Notes: generated by a model from the letters alone, not told the origin. DNA of 64,000 bases from Candidatus Phosphoribacter baldrii (GCA_016704565.1 JADIZV010000001.1:558001-622000); one strand, 5' to 3'; shown: positions 50,986 to 61,884, numbered from the stretch's first letter. Translations and numbers: made by a program.

Positions 50986-51894
50986 ATGACCACAGCGGGC
51001 CGCGCGCCGCGTCGCCAACGAGGGGCACGGCATACCCTCGCGTATGCCGTGTGCGCGGCACTCACGCTACTCGCCGGTGCGTGCACGCAGACTCCACCGA
51101 CAGCGGGTTCGTTGACCACCGCACGCCCGACGGCTTCCGCGACCGGATCGTCCGACCCGATGACCTCGATGTCCCCGGCAGCCACCTCACCAGCAGCCAC
51201 CTCACCAGCGTCGACGGCGACGGCAACCGCCGCGCCAACCTCGTCAAGCCCGCCAACCTCGAGCGCCCCGCCCAAGACCGCCACGACCAAGCCGAGTGCG
51301 CCGTCGTCCTCGACCTCGAGTTCGGGTGGGTCGCTGCAGTTCGATGCCGCCTGGATCCCCTTCCCGCAGCAGCGCAAGGACGAGATGGCGGGCTACGCGA
51401 TGCGGCACTACGGCATCTCGTCGTGGACCCTCAACCCCAAGGTCATCGTCCTGCACTTCACCGAGACCGACACCTGGGGGCCGGTGCGGTCGACCTTCGC
51501 CGCGGATGCGCCCAACCGGGGCGAGCTGCCGGGAACCTGCGCCCATTTCGTCGTCGACCAGCAGGGGATCATCCACGAACTGGTCCCCACGACGATCATG
51601 TGTCGGCACGCCATTGGGCTCAACCATGTCGCCATCGGCATCGAGATCGTCCAGGCCACCCACGGGCACACGTCGCTGTGGGCCGACCAGCAGATCCTCG
51701 GGCGCCCGGCGCAGATCCAAGCGGTGCTCGGGTTGGTCCGGCAACTGCAGGCCCGGTTCGGGATCGCCACCGCCGACGTCATCGGCCATGCGACCGCCAA
51801 CAGCCATCGCCTGTTCCTCGACAAAGTGGGCTGGCGCAACGACCACACCGACTGGCAGGCACCCAGCGTCGCCGAGTTCCGCTCCCGGCTTTGA
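50986..51894 (+). CDS. N-acetylmuramoyl-L-alanine amidase lipoprotein
   Basis: A 302-residue protein. The signal peptide ends in lipobox LAGAC (cysteine about residue 33), followed by a 75-residue Ser/Thr/Pro/Ala linker suited to spanning the cell wall. The amidase_2 domain contains VIVLHFTET, FVVDQQGIIHELVP, NHVAIGIEIV and VIGHATANSH, with zinc-ligand and catalytic positions preserved in type. It should cleave the amide between muramic acid and the stem peptide. The signal-peptide codons contain an inverted CGGCATAC pair (51027-51050). Confidence 0.85.
   Translation: MTTAGRAPRRQRGARHTLAYAVCAALTLLAGACTQTPPTAGSLTTARPTASATGSSDPMTSMSPAATSPAATSPASTATATAAPTSSSPPTSSAPPKTATTKPSAPSSSTSSSGGSLQFDAAWIPFPQQRKDEMAGYAMRHYGISSWTLNPKVIVLHFTETDTWGPVRSTFAADAPNRGELPGTCAHFVVDQQGIIHELVPTTIMCRHAIGLNHVAIGIEIVQATHGHTSLWADQQILGRPAQIQAVLGLVRQLQARFGIATADVIGHATANSHRLFLDKVGWRNDHTDWQAPSVAEFRSRL
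51027..51050. repeat. Close inverted CGGCATAC pair in amidase signal peptide
   Basis: ACGGCATAC (51027-51035) and GTATGCCGT (51042-51050) are 9-bp inverted arms with a 6-bp spacer, inside codons for ARHTLAYAVC. Confidence 0.8.
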
Positions 51895-52008
51895 GAGAAT
51901 CCGGCCGTCTTCGGCGGGCGCGCAGGGGTGACCTGTGCCACAGTGGGTCGGTCGACGATTGGGGCACGTCGGCGACCCATTCTCATCAGCGTCGATCGGG
52001 AGTCCTTC

Positions 52009-53295
52009 ATGATCCTTCGCACCCCATCCGCATCACCGCGCGCCGCTCGCAGCCAGGCCCGCGGCAGCACGTCCGCGCGCGGCATACGGCGGCTTCGGTA
52101 TGCCGCCACGCTCCTGGCCGCACTCGGGCTCGCCACCGCGGGTCTGGCGACCGCGAGCACCGCCGCAGCCGACGGACCCGGCGTCGGCACCCCGTGGGTC
52201 GCCAGCCTGGGCGACAGCTATATCTCAGGCGAGGCTGGCCGTTGGGCCGGCAACTCCAACAACAGCTCGGCTTCGGTCGACGCGCTGGGGGGAAGCGCCT
52301 ACTACGACAACGCCACCCGCACCGCTGAGCAGATCAACCGGTGCCACCGCAGCTGGGCCGCGTCGGTCTACATCTCCAATGGCACCCAGGGCGTGGACCT
52401 GGCCTGCTCGGGCGCGCAGACGAGCACCTTCACGAGCTCGGACGGCTACTTCAAGCCAGGCCTGGACTTCTACGACAACGGCGCCGGCAAGCAGGGTCAA
52501 GCCAAGATGCTGCAGACCTTCGCGAGCACCCACAACGTCAAGATGGTCGTCGTCAGCATCGGCGGCAACGACTTCAACTTCGCCAGCATCATCCAGTCGT
52601 GTGTGACCGACTTCCTGCTCTCGCCCTCGTGGTGGCCGGACTACTGCTACGACGACTCGTCGGTCAAGGCGAACTTCACCTCGACCAACATCGCGGCGGT
52701 CAAAGCCAAGATCACGACCGCGCTGCTCAACGTCCGCCAGGCGATGCGCAATGCCGGGTATGCCGACTCGGCCTGGACCCTGGTCGTGCAGGACTACCCG
52801 TCGCCGATCCCGAGCGGAGCTGGCTTCCGTTACAGCCAGTCCGGCTACACCCGCCAGAACACCGGCGGCTGCGGCTTCTGGAACAAGGACGCCGACTGGG
52901 CCAACGCCACTGCCCTCCCGACGATCAACAACACGGTCAAAGGCGCTGTGACGGCATCGGGCATCGCGGGAGTCAAGATCCTGGAACTGCAGTCGGCCTT
53001 CAACGGCCGCCGCCTGTGCGAGAACACCGTCGGCCTGCTCGAGGAGAAGGGCCTCTCGTCCTGGACCCAGGCCGGCGCGGTCGACAAGACCGAGTGGATC
53101 GCCCAGATCCGCACCGTCTCCACGGTCACCGGCCCCTACTACGTCCAAGAGTCGCTGCACCCCAACTACTGGGGCGAGCTCGCCGAGCGCTCGTGCGTCC
53201 GTCAGGCCTGGAACGGCGGCGCCGTCCGCGGCGGCACCTGCTCGATCGCGGGCACCGGACTGCTCAACGGAGAACCGCGGATGACCCTCAACTGA
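52009..53295 (+). CDS. Secreted SGNH/GDSL hydrolase
   Basis: A 428-residue exported esterase-like protein. A long N-region and hydrophobic core end in AAADG (cleavage about residue 54). Block I is GDSYISGE (about 68), block III is SIGGNDFNF (about 184) and block V is ESLHPNYWGE (about 380), giving a Ser-Asp-His set. Multiple cysteines suggest disulfides. Relatives act on envelope or environmental esters. GGGAG stands 7 bases before ATG 52009. Confidence 0.87.
   Translation: MILRTPSASPRAARSQARGSTSARGIRRLRYAATLLAALGLATAGLATASTAAADGPGVGTPWVASLGDSYISGEAGRWAGNSNNSSASVDALGGSAYYDNATRTAEQINRCHRSWAASVYISNGTQGVDLACSGAQTSTFTSSDGYFKPGLDFYDNGAGKQGQAKMLQTFASTHNVKMVVVSIGGNDFNFASIIQSCVTDFLLSPSWWPDYCYDDSSVKANFTSTNIAAVKAKITTALLNVRQAMRNAGYADSAWTLVVQDYPSPIPSGAGFRYSQSGYTRQNTGGCGFWNKDADWANATALPTINNTVKGAVTASGIAGVKILELQSAFNGRRLCENTVGLLEEKGLSSWTQAGAVDKTEWIAQIRTVSTVTGPYYVQESLHPNYWGELAERSCVRQAWNGGAVRGGTCSIAGTGLLNGEPRMTLN
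52079..52106. repeat. Close inverted CGGCATAC pair in SGNH hydrolase signal peptide
   Basis: GCGGCATAC (52079-52087) and GTATGCCGC (52098-52106) are 9-bp inverted arms 10 bp apart, encoding RGIRRLRYAATL. The use of ATA for isoleucine is notable at this G+C. Confidence 0.8.
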
Positions 53296-53359
53296 CCCGC
53301 CCCGCCCCGCCCCGCGAAACCTACCCCGCCCCTGCCTCCGGCCCCGAGTAACCGCTTCG

Positions 53360-53427
53360 GTGTTGGCGATTCGACAGATCAGAGGCTCATTGGCGCCCAG
53401 AAGTCCGCCGAGTGTTGGCGATTTGAC
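53360..53427. repeat. Direct repeat GTGTTGGCGATT(C/T)GAC, 52 bp apart
   Basis: 16-bp words at 53360-53375 and 53412-53427 differ at one base. The 52-bp spacing equals the period of the GAATTC-family arrays although the sequence differs. They lie in the 159-bp gap between the converging SGNH and fprA genes; the first part of the gap is a CCCCG-repeat tract. Confidence 0.6.
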
Positions 53428-53454
53428 GAGCGAACCCGTCAGCCCCGAAGTTGG

Positions 53455-54828
53455 TCAGCCCTGGAGCCGGTGGCTGGCACCCATCAACTCGGGCCACGAG
53501 TCGAGCTTGGTCCGCTCCCGGCCGAGCGCGGCGCCGCGAGCGATCTCAGCCGCATCGATGGCCCGCCAGCCGTCCAGGCTGACCACATCGTGCCCGCGCG
53601 CCGCGAGCACTGCGGCCAGGTCGGGGCGCTCCCCGCCACCAGCGCCAAAGTCGTCCGACCCCTCGGCTCGCGCGGCCACCAGGTCGGCGACGAGGTGCCG
53701 GACCGTCTGCGACGCGTCGGATTTGTTCGTCCCGATGACACCGGTCGGGCCGCGCTTGATCCACCCCACGACATACTCCCGCGGCTGCACGACCCCGGCC
53801 GCGTCCACGATCCGCCCCTCGACGTTGGAGATCACGGCGGCCCGCTCGTCGAACGGCACCCCGGGCAGCGCGACCGACCGGTAGCCGATCGAGCGCAGCA
53901 CCAGCTGGGTCTCCAGCCGCTGCGTCTCGCCGGTCCCGACGACCTTGCCCGCCTCGTCCAGCCGGGTCCGCTCCAGGACGAGCGCCTCCACCCGCCCGTC
54001 GCCCTCCACGGCAATCGGCTTGCGCCAGAACGAGAAATGCAGCCGTCGCCTCGGGTTCTCGACGACCTTCGCCGCTGCTTCGCGCAGGATCTCGACGTTT
54101 GCCTTGGGCCGCCGGTCCAGATCATCCGGTATGCCGTCGAACGCGTCCTCGTTGACCGTCACCTGCAACCCGGGCGTGTGCACCAGCTCGCGGAGCTCAA
54201 CCGTCGTGAACGCCGCGTGGTGCGGCCCACGCCGCGCGATGACGTGAATGTCATCAGCCTCGTGTCGGTGCAGCTCGGCCAGCACGCCGGGAGGCATGTC
54301 AGTCACTTCAAGAGACTCAGCGGTCTTGGCCAGCACCCGGGCCACGTCGACCGCGACGTTGCCGACGCCGATGACCGCAGCCACCCGGACCCCGGACAGG
54401 TCCTGCTCGGGGGCGTCGGGGTGGCCGGAATACCAGGCGACGAACTCGCGCGCCGAGCGGCTGCCGGGAAGGTCCTCACCCGGGACCCCGAGCTGAGCGT
54501 CCTCACTGGCGCCCGCGGCATACACGACGGCGTCGTAGGCGGCGAGCAGGTCGGCGCGCGAGACGTCCCGCCCAAACTCGACGTTCCCCAGGAAGCGGAC
54601 CCCATCGCTGTCGAAGGTGCGGGCGAGCGCGTTGGCGACCGACTTGATGCTCGTGTGGTCGGGGGCGACGCCATAGCGCAACAGCCCATAGGGGCACGGC
54701 AGCCGGTCGATGAGGTCGACCTGGACGGGCACCTCGCTCTGGCCGACCAGCGCCTGGGCGGCGAACAGCCCCGAGGGGCCCGCCCCGACAATCGCTACCC
54801 GGGTGACGTCCCGATCCGCACTGCCCAT
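53455..54828 (-). CDS. fprA: Ferredoxin/adrenodoxin-type NADP+ reductase
   Basis: A 457-residue flavoenzyme of the FprA/adrenodoxin reductase family, transferring electrons between NADPH and ferredoxin. FAD binding is VAIVGAGPSGLFAAQAL (about residues 12-28), followed by DRLPCPYGLLRYGVAPDH. The NADP-binding region contains VIGVGNVAVDVARVL (about 153) and IARRGPHHAAFT. The C-terminal YVVGWIKRGPTGVIGTNK is diagnostic. The length matches mycobacterial FprA. Confidence 0.95.
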   Translation of the reverse strand: MGSADRDVTRVAIVGAGPSGLFAAQALVGQSEVPVQVDLIDRLPCPYGLLRYGVAPDHTSIKSVANALARTFDSDGVRFLGNVEFGRDVSRADLLAAYDAVVYAAGASEDAQLGVPGEDLPGSRSAREFVAWYSGHPDAPEQDLSGVRVAAVIGVGNVAVDVARVLAKTAESLEVTDMPPGVLAELHRHEADDIHVIARRGPHHAAFTTVELRELVHTPGLQVTVNEDAFDGIPDDLDRRPKANVEILREAAAKVVENPRRRLHFSFWRKPIAVEGDGRVEALVLERTRLDEAGKVVGTGETQRLETQLVLRSIGYRSVALPGVPFDERAAVISNVEGRIVDAAGVVQPREYVVGWIKRGPTGVIGTNKSDASQTVRHLVADLVAARAEGSDDFGAGGGERPDLAAVLAARGHDVVSLDGWRAIDAAEIARGAALGRERTKLDSWPELMGASHRLQG

Positions 54829-54926
54829 CGCGCACCTCCGGTGACACGAGCGTCCACGTTGACGGCCCCGAGCCTAACGGGCGCGGCCCCGCCCGTCGCG
54901 TGACCGAGGTCCCGCCAGCGAGGCGG

Positions 54927-56090
54927 TCAGGCGCCTGGGGCCGGGAACAGCCGCTCCCCCAGCGCGTCGGCGAACTTCGCCAGCACCGGTCCCAGCACAG
55001 CCAGGATGAGCACGTATGCCGTCGCGATGAGCCCGACCTGCGGATAGCCACCCGCGACCGCCAAGCCGGCGATGACGATCGAGAACTCCCCGCGGGGAGC
55101 GAGGGTGAGACCCGCGCGGAGCCGACCGCGCTTCTGCACACCGTCGCGGCCGGCCGCATACCAGCCGGTCGCGACCTTGCTGAGCACTCCGACAAGGGCC
55201 AGCACTGCGGCCACGGGCAGGTAGGCGAGCAAGTCGCGCGGGTTGGTCCCGAGGCCGAAGGACACGAAGAAGATCGCGGCGAACAGGTCGCGTTGCGGGC
55301 CGAGGATGTCCCGGGCTCGCTCGGCGAGCGTCCCCGGGATGGCGATCCCGACGAGGAAGGCGCCCACCGCGGCGCTGGCGCCGAGCAGATGGGTCGCAGC
55401 GGCGACGAGCATGGTGAGCCCAAGGACGCGGAGCATGACTTGCTCGTCCTGCTCGTGCGAGAGCAGCCCACCGATCCGGTGGCTGGCCCGGGTCGCAGCC
55501 ACGAGTGCCAGCGTGACCGCCCCGACCGCCAGGGCGATACCGCCCGCGGCCTGGGCCAGACCTCCGCCGGCGAGGACGACGATGAGGATCGGCAGGTAGA
55601 CGGCCATGGCGAGGTCCTCGAGCACGAGGACCGACAGGAGGGCAGGGGTCTCGCGGTTGCCGAGCCGGTCCAAGTCGCGCAACAGCTGGGCGACGATGCC
55701 TGAGGAGGAGATCCAGGTGAGACCGGCCATGGCGAACGCAGCCGGCCACGGCAGCCCGAAGACCAACGCGATCCCGAAGCCCGGCAGCGCGTTGAGGACC
55801 AGGTCGACCACCCCGGACGGTCGGTGGCGCCCGAGGCTGGCCGACAACTCGGCCGGGGAGAACTCTAAACCGAGGGTGAGCAGCAGGAGCAGCACCCCGA
55901 CTTCGGCTGCGATCGTGACGAAGTCGCCCGACGCGGCGACCGGGGCAACCCCACCCTCGCCGAAGGCCAGGCCGGCCAACAGGTAGAACGGAATGGGTGA
56001 CAGACCGAAGCGGCGGGCGACCACGCCGAGCAGCGAGACTCCAACAAAAATGAAGCCCAGCTCGACGAAGACAAGCCCTAGGTGGTCCAT
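54927..56090 (-). CDS. CPA2 cation/proton antiporter (KhtU-like)
   Basis: A 387-residue antiporter with about 12 helices (residues 5-380). GVSLLGVVARRFGLSPIPFYLLAGLAFG starts the family fold and AFAMAGLTWISSSGIVAQLLRDL contains the helix-5-type region. It has no C-terminal RCK domain; that function is supplied by the separate KhtT-like gene upstream. Together they should export potassium (or sodium) in exchange for protons under nucleotide and pH control. The start ATG 56090 is the last of five tandem ATGGACC words. Confidence 0.9.
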   Translation of the reverse strand: MDHLGLVFVELGFIFVGVSLLGVVARRFGLSPIPFYLLAGLAFGEGGVAPVAASGDFVTIAAEVGVLLLLLTLGLEFSPAELSASLGRHRPSGVVDLVLNALPGFGIALVFGLPWPAAFAMAGLTWISSSGIVAQLLRDLDRLGNRETPALLSVLVLEDLAMAVYLPILIVVLAGGGLAQAAGGIALAVGAVTLALVAATRASHRIGGLLSHEQDEQVMLRVLGLTMLVAAATHLLGASAAVGAFLVGIAIPGTLAERARDILGPQRDLFAAIFFVSFGLGTNPRDLLAYLPVAAVLALVGVLSKVATGWYAAGRDGVQKRGRLRAGLTLAPRGEFSIVIAGLAVAGGYPQVGLIATAYVLILAVLGPVLAKFADALGERLFPAPGA

Positions 56091-56178
56091 GGCGTCAGTG
56101 AAGGTCCATGAGATCAGTGGTGGTCCATGAGATCAGTGGTGGTCCATGAGATCAGTGGTGGTCCATGACGTCAGTCGA
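56084..56178 (-). repeat. 19-bp tandem array of ATG mini-ORFs before khtU
   Basis: Read on the reverse strand, ATGGACCACCACTGATCTC recurs with a 19-bp period: ATGs start at 56166, 56147, 56128 and 56109, and the fifth, at 56090, is the antiporter start. The first three read Met-Asp-His-His-stop and the fourth Met-Asp-Leu-His-stop. The array runs from the stop of the KhtT-like gene (56171) into the start of the antiporter. No Shine-Dalgarno sequence is visible inside the unit. Confidence 0.85.
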
Positions 56179-56692
56179 GCTCGTCCGGCAGCGGGAACGG
56201 TTCGTCCTCGGGCGACATCGCAAGGATGGTGCCCAGATCGGCCAGACCCGAGTCCGATCCGATCGCGACCACCGTGTCGCCGGCCAAGAGCATCGTTCGG
56301 GGCCCGGGGGCGGCATACACGTGCTGACCTCGGACGACGGCGACGATGGAGCAGCCCGTCCGCGTGCGTGCCTTGCTGTCGCCGAGCCGACGCCCGTCAT
56401 AGCGACTTCCTGGGGTGATGACGAAGCGAGCCGAGGACAGGCCAGGGACCTCCTTGGTGAGATCGGCGACCCGGGCCGACACGCGGGGCGAGCCGAGGAT
56501 CTCGGCGAGCGCCGCCACCTCCGTCGGGCCCAGGCGCAAGGAGTGGGCGACCGAGTCGGGGTCATCGCGCTTGTAGGCGACCAACTCGGCGTCTCCGTCG
56601 CGTCCGATGACCACGGAGATCGGGGAGCCGGCGCGGGTCGTCGCGTCGTAACGAACGCCGACGCCGGGGAGGAGGGTCTGGTGGAACTCCAT
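56171..56692 (-). CDS. KhtT-like regulatory subunit with RCK_C domain
   Basis: A 173-residue soluble protein. The N-terminal part (MEFHQTLLPGVGVRYDATTRAG) is typical of KhtT. The C-terminal TrkA-C/RCK_C domain (about 85-165) contains RTGCSIVAVVRGQHVYAAPGPRTMLLAGDTVVAIGS. In Bacillus KhtT binds c-di-AMP and gates the KhtU antiporter. The longer frame to 56833 would overlap the divergent channel gene, so ATG 56692 is used. Confidence 0.88.
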   Translation of the reverse strand: MEFHQTLLPGVGVRYDATTRAGSPISVVIGRDGDAELVAYKRDDPDSVAHSLRLGPTEVAALAEILGSPRVSARVADLTKEVPGLSSARFVITPGSRYDGRRLGDSKARTRTGCSIVAVVRGQHVYAAPGPRTMLLAGDTVVAIGSDSGLADLGTILAMSPEDEPFPLPDELD

Positions 56693-56780
56693 GTCCTGAT
56701 CCAAGCAGAGCGTCGCCGTTTGTGGCTGGCCGCTGGCCCGGCACTGTCGGGATGACGGCATACAGGGTTCAATAGCGCCC

Positions 56781-57845
56781 GTGAGCATCGTCCGCCGCCT
56801 CGTCATTGCGATCGGGTCGCTGCTTGCTGTCACCCTCTACGGGGTTTTCGGGTATCTCGCCCTCGGCTACACCCCGTTGGATGCCATGTACCAGTCGGTC
56901 ATGACGCTCACGACGGTCGGCTATGGCGAACCCATGGAGCCGACGCCGGTGCGCAAGGCGTTTTCGATCAGCCTAATGATCCTCGGGGTCGGCATCGCGC
57001 TCTACAACCTCACCGTCATGGTCGGCACGATCACCGAGGGTGAGGTCCGGAAGTACTTCGAAAGGCGTCGGATGGACAAGCGGATCTCCGGGATGAGCGG
57101 TCACGTCATCATCTGCGGACACGGCCGAGTGGGCCGTTCGGCGCGCGAGCACCTTAAGAACATCGGCGCCCAGGTGGTCGTCGTCGACAACGTCCCCGAC
57201 CGGGTCGTCCACCTCGAAGACCCCCACCTGGTGGGCGACTGCACTCGTGACGATGTGTTGCGGGCGGCGGGGATCGATCGCGCCCGCGCGCTCATCGCCA
57301 CGCTGGAGACCGATGCCGACACCGTCTATCTCACGCTCTCGGCGCGGGCCCTGCGCCCCGACCTGGTCATCATCTCCCGGGCCCGGACCGTCGATTCCAA
57401 GGAGAAGCTCGTCCTGGCCGGCGCGACCCGGGCCGTCAACCCCCAGCTCATCGGTGGCCGCCGGATGGCCGCCTTTGCGCTCAACGCCCACGTCGCCGAG
57501 TTCCTCGATGTCGTCATGCACGACGACGAGTTCGACTTCCGGATCGAGCAAATCCGCATCCCGGTCGACTCGCCGTTGTGCAACCGCACCTTGGGTGACG
57601 TGGATCTCGAAGGGTCGTCCGGTGCGCGTCTGCTCGCCTACCGCCCAGGACCTCGTATGCCGTTCGCTCCCCACCCGGATGCGGAGACGGTGCTCGTGGC
57701 TGGGTCGGTGCTCATCGCCTTCGGGACGATGGCCCAGATCGAGCACCTCATCGCCGAAGCGGCACCGCACTCGGGGGCGGTCGGGCCCGGGCCGACAGCA
57801 CCGGGCGGACCTGCCTCCCCGCTCATCGCCCGCACTTCGGCCTGA
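56781..57845 (+). CDS. Two-helix potassium channel with RCK domain
   Basis: A 354-residue channel subunit. Helix 1 is at about 5-27, the selectivity filter TTVGYGE at 44-50, helix 2 at about 60-82, then an RCK_N Rossmann domain with ICGHGRVG (111-118), and an RCK_C domain from about 245. The architecture is that of MthK-type ligand-gated potassium channels. GTG 56781 gives MSIVRRL. It diverges from the KhtTU-like pair, placing two potassium-export routes side by side. Confidence 0.93.
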   Translation: MSIVRRLVIAIGSLLAVTLYGVFGYLALGYTPLDAMYQSVMTLTTVGYGEPMEPTPVRKAFSISLMILGVGIALYNLTVMVGTITEGEVRKYFERRRMDKRISGMSGHVIICGHGRVGRSAREHLKNIGAQVVVVDNVPDRVVHLEDPHLVGDCTRDDVLRAAGIDRARALIATLETDADTVYLTLSARALRPDLVIISRARTVDSKEKLVLAGATRAVNPQLIGGRRMAAFALNAHVAEFLDVVMHDDEFDFRIEQIRIPVDSPLCNRTLGDVDLEGSSGARLLAYRPGPRMPFAPHPDAETVLVAGSVLIAFGTMAQIEHLIAEAAPHSGAVGPGPTAPGGPASPLIARTSA

Positions 57846-57860
57846 GGCTCCCCTGACCGT

Positions 57861-59087
57861 TCAGGCCCCGTCGAGGAGCCGCAGGACCAGACCGGTCCGC
57901 AGTTTCGGGGTGAAGAAGGTCGACTTGGGAGGCATGAGCAGGCCCTCGCGAGCGGTCCGCTGGATCTGCTCCATGCTGGCCGGCCGAATGAGGATGGCGC
58001 TGGCACCGGGGTCGGACCGCAGCACGTCGAGGACTTCGCCAACCCCGTGTTGGTAGTCGATCACCGCGCCCGACTGGCCAAGCGTGTGTTCCAACCAGGC
58101 CCCGTCCAGAGCCCGCACAGTGTCGAAGGCGCCCGGTTTCGGCACGAGCCACGTGGCCGACTCCGCTGAGTCGACGAGCAGCAGCCGACCCAACCGAGTC
58201 AGCTCGGGCAGCAGCGCGGGGGTCGGCGCCGGAGCCGGGACCAGGTCGAAGTCGCGAGCGAGCGCCACACGCACGTCGTCAGCGGACAACCCCCGGACGA
58301 TCCGGTGGATCGCCTCGATGGCCAGCTGGTCGGCGACGAGCTCACCGACGAAGGCCAGCGTGAGATCTGCGCCGCCAGGCGGCGCTGCGGCCGCGGCCAG
58401 CTCGCCACCCGCGGCCACTTCATCGCGATAGCGCCGCGCCACGCCGTAGCGGTGGTGACCATCCGCGATGAGGACGTCGTCCGAGCCGACAATCGCCGCG
58501 ACCTCGCCGATGCGCTGTGGATCGGTGAGCCGCTCGACGACGTGCTCGACGCCGTCGACGGTGAGCGACCCCATCGGCTCGGCCGGCTCGGCGAGAGCCG
58601 CCGTCAAACCCCGGGCCAGCGACAGCCCCCAGACCGGCGACAGGTTGGCCTCGGTCGCCCGGGTGAGGTCCAGCCGGTCGGTGGATGCCTTGGGGGTTGT
58701 GCGCTCGTGTGGCAGCACGCGGCCCGCGCCCTCGTCCACCACCTCGAGCGCGCCAAGCACCCCGACCAGCTCACGACCCGACCCCGCCTCGTCGACGAAC
58801 CGCATCCGGTAGATCGTCAGCGACGGCTCCGGGTCGCGCACCACCACTCCGCTCGTCTGCCAGTCGCGCAGGAGGTGAGCGGCGGCGGCATACCGGCTCG
58901 GGCCGTCTCCCGCGGGGATGTCGACGTGGACGATGTTGTGCGGGCTACGGTCCCGCAGCGCGGCGACGTCGACGTCGGAGAGCACGTCATAGGGCGGCGC
59001 GATGACGGCAGCCAGGTCGGCGTCCGGGGCGTAGCGCAGGGCGCGGAACGGCGCAAACCGCGGACCGGTCGTGGCTGGCTGCGGCAT
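57861..59087 (-). CDS. DUF1015 family protein
   Basis: A 408-residue protein matching DUF1015: FAPFRALRYAPDADLAAVIAPPYDVLS at the N-terminus, SPHNIVHVDIP, IADGHHRYGVARRYRDE near residue 208 and ILIRPASMEQIQRTAREGLLMPPKSTFFTPK near the C-terminus. The histidine-rich ADGHHRY block is the likely active centre. The function is not certain. It is convergent with the channel gene (15-bp gap) and divergent from nadE. Confidence 0.88.
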   Translation of the reverse strand: MPQPATTGPRFAPFRALRYAPDADLAAVIAPPYDVLSDVDVAALRDRSPHNIVHVDIPAGDGPSRYAAAAHLLRDWQTSGVVVRDPEPSLTIYRMRFVDEAGSGRELVGVLGALEVVDEGAGRVLPHERTTPKASTDRLDLTRATEANLSPVWGLSLARGLTAALAEPAEPMGSLTVDGVEHVVERLTDPQRIGEVAAIVGSDDVLIADGHHRYGVARRYRDEVAAGGELAAAAAPPGGADLTLAFVGELVADQLAIEAIHRIVRGLSADDVRVALARDFDLVPAPAPTPALLPELTRLGRLLLVDSAESATWLVPKPGAFDTVRALDGAWLEHTLGQSGAVIDYQHGVGEVLDVLRSDPGASAILIRPASMEQIQRTAREGLLMPPKSTFFTPKLRTGLVLRLLDGA

Positions 59088-59172
59088 GCCCGAAGTCTAG
59101 GCGGGGGCGGTTCAGACGGGGTGTGCACGTTTCGAGATGCGGAACCTCTTGGCCTGGTCCACAATGACTTGC

Positions 59173-59258
59173 GTATGCCGCGTGTCGGCGAACGGTGTCG
59201 CTCCCCCTCGCGACCATCGCTCGGGCCATGCCCCTGGCTCTCCCTACACGCGGCATAC
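59173..59258. repeat. 12-bp inverted pair containing CGGCATAC motifs
   Basis: GTATGCCGCGTG (59173-59184) and CACGCGGCATAC (59247-59258) are exact inverses 62 bp apart in the 264-bp divergent gap 59088-59351 between DUF1015 and nadE. Nothing else is recognised in this gap; promoters for both genes presumably lie here. Confidence 0.6.
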
Positions 59259-59351
59259 CCATGCCCGCCGGTCGTGGGAGACTCGGGAGGGGCTCCGACC
59301 CGGGGCCGCCGGCCCAGGGGGCCACGCGCACAGGAGGCACGCGGACACCGC

Positions 59352-61424
<2,073 letters not shown>

Positions 61425-61444
61425 CCAGCGCCCCGCCGCTTTGT

Positions 61445-61472
61445 TGACCGATCGTTCTTGACTGATCGGTCA
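61445..61472. promoter_or_regulatory. TetR-type palindromic operator
   Basis: TGACCGATC (61445-61453) and GATCGGTCA (61464-61472) are perfect 9-bp inverted arms with a 10-bp spacer, 21 bp before the TetR start. The sequence resembles the ACCGATCGGT-type sites of many TetR repressors and suggests autoregulation. Confidence 0.65.
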
Positions 61473-61493
61473 TCTATCTGTCACGATCGTGCC

Positions 61494-61871
61494 ATGGGCA
61501 GGAACCGGACCTTCGACGAGGACGATGTCGTGGCGCAGTCGGCGGCCATCTTCCTCCGACAGGGCTACGAGGGGACCTCGATCGACGACCTGCTGGCGGC
61601 CACGGGATTGCACCGTGGCAGCCTCTATAAGGCGTTCGCGAGCAAACGAGGGCTGTTCCTCGCGACTCTGCGCCGGACCAGCGCCGACGCCGCAACCGGC
61701 CGAGACGACGCAGCCGTCGACCTCTTGCTCGTCGCCCTGCTGGAACTCGCCCCGCGCGACCCCGAAGTGCGGGCGCTCTGTGGAGGCGCACTTGCTCACC
61801 TGACCCACGCCGAGGCCGCCGCCCTCGTGGGCCAGCGGTTGCTCACCCGGGCTCACCTCAGCGACCAGTGA
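61494..61871 (+). CDS. Short TetR/AcrR-family regulator
   Basis: A 125-residue protein. The TetR N-terminal domain is complete (VVAQSAAIFLRQGYEGTSIDDLLAATGLHRGSLYKAFASKRGLFLATL, about residues 11-58). The usual ligand/dimer domain is reduced to about 65 residues, against about 130 in typical members, and ends in LTRAHLSDQ 13 bp before the next gene. I found no continuation in another frame. It may be a naturally minimal or truncated regulator. Confidence 0.8.
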   Translation: MGRNRTFDEDDVVAQSAAIFLRQGYEGTSIDDLLAATGLHRGSLYKAFASKRGLFLATLRRTSADAATGRDDAAVDLLLVALLELAPRDPEVRALCGGALAHLTHAEAAALVGQRLLTRAHLSDQ

Positions 61872-61884
61872 AAGGACAGCGACC

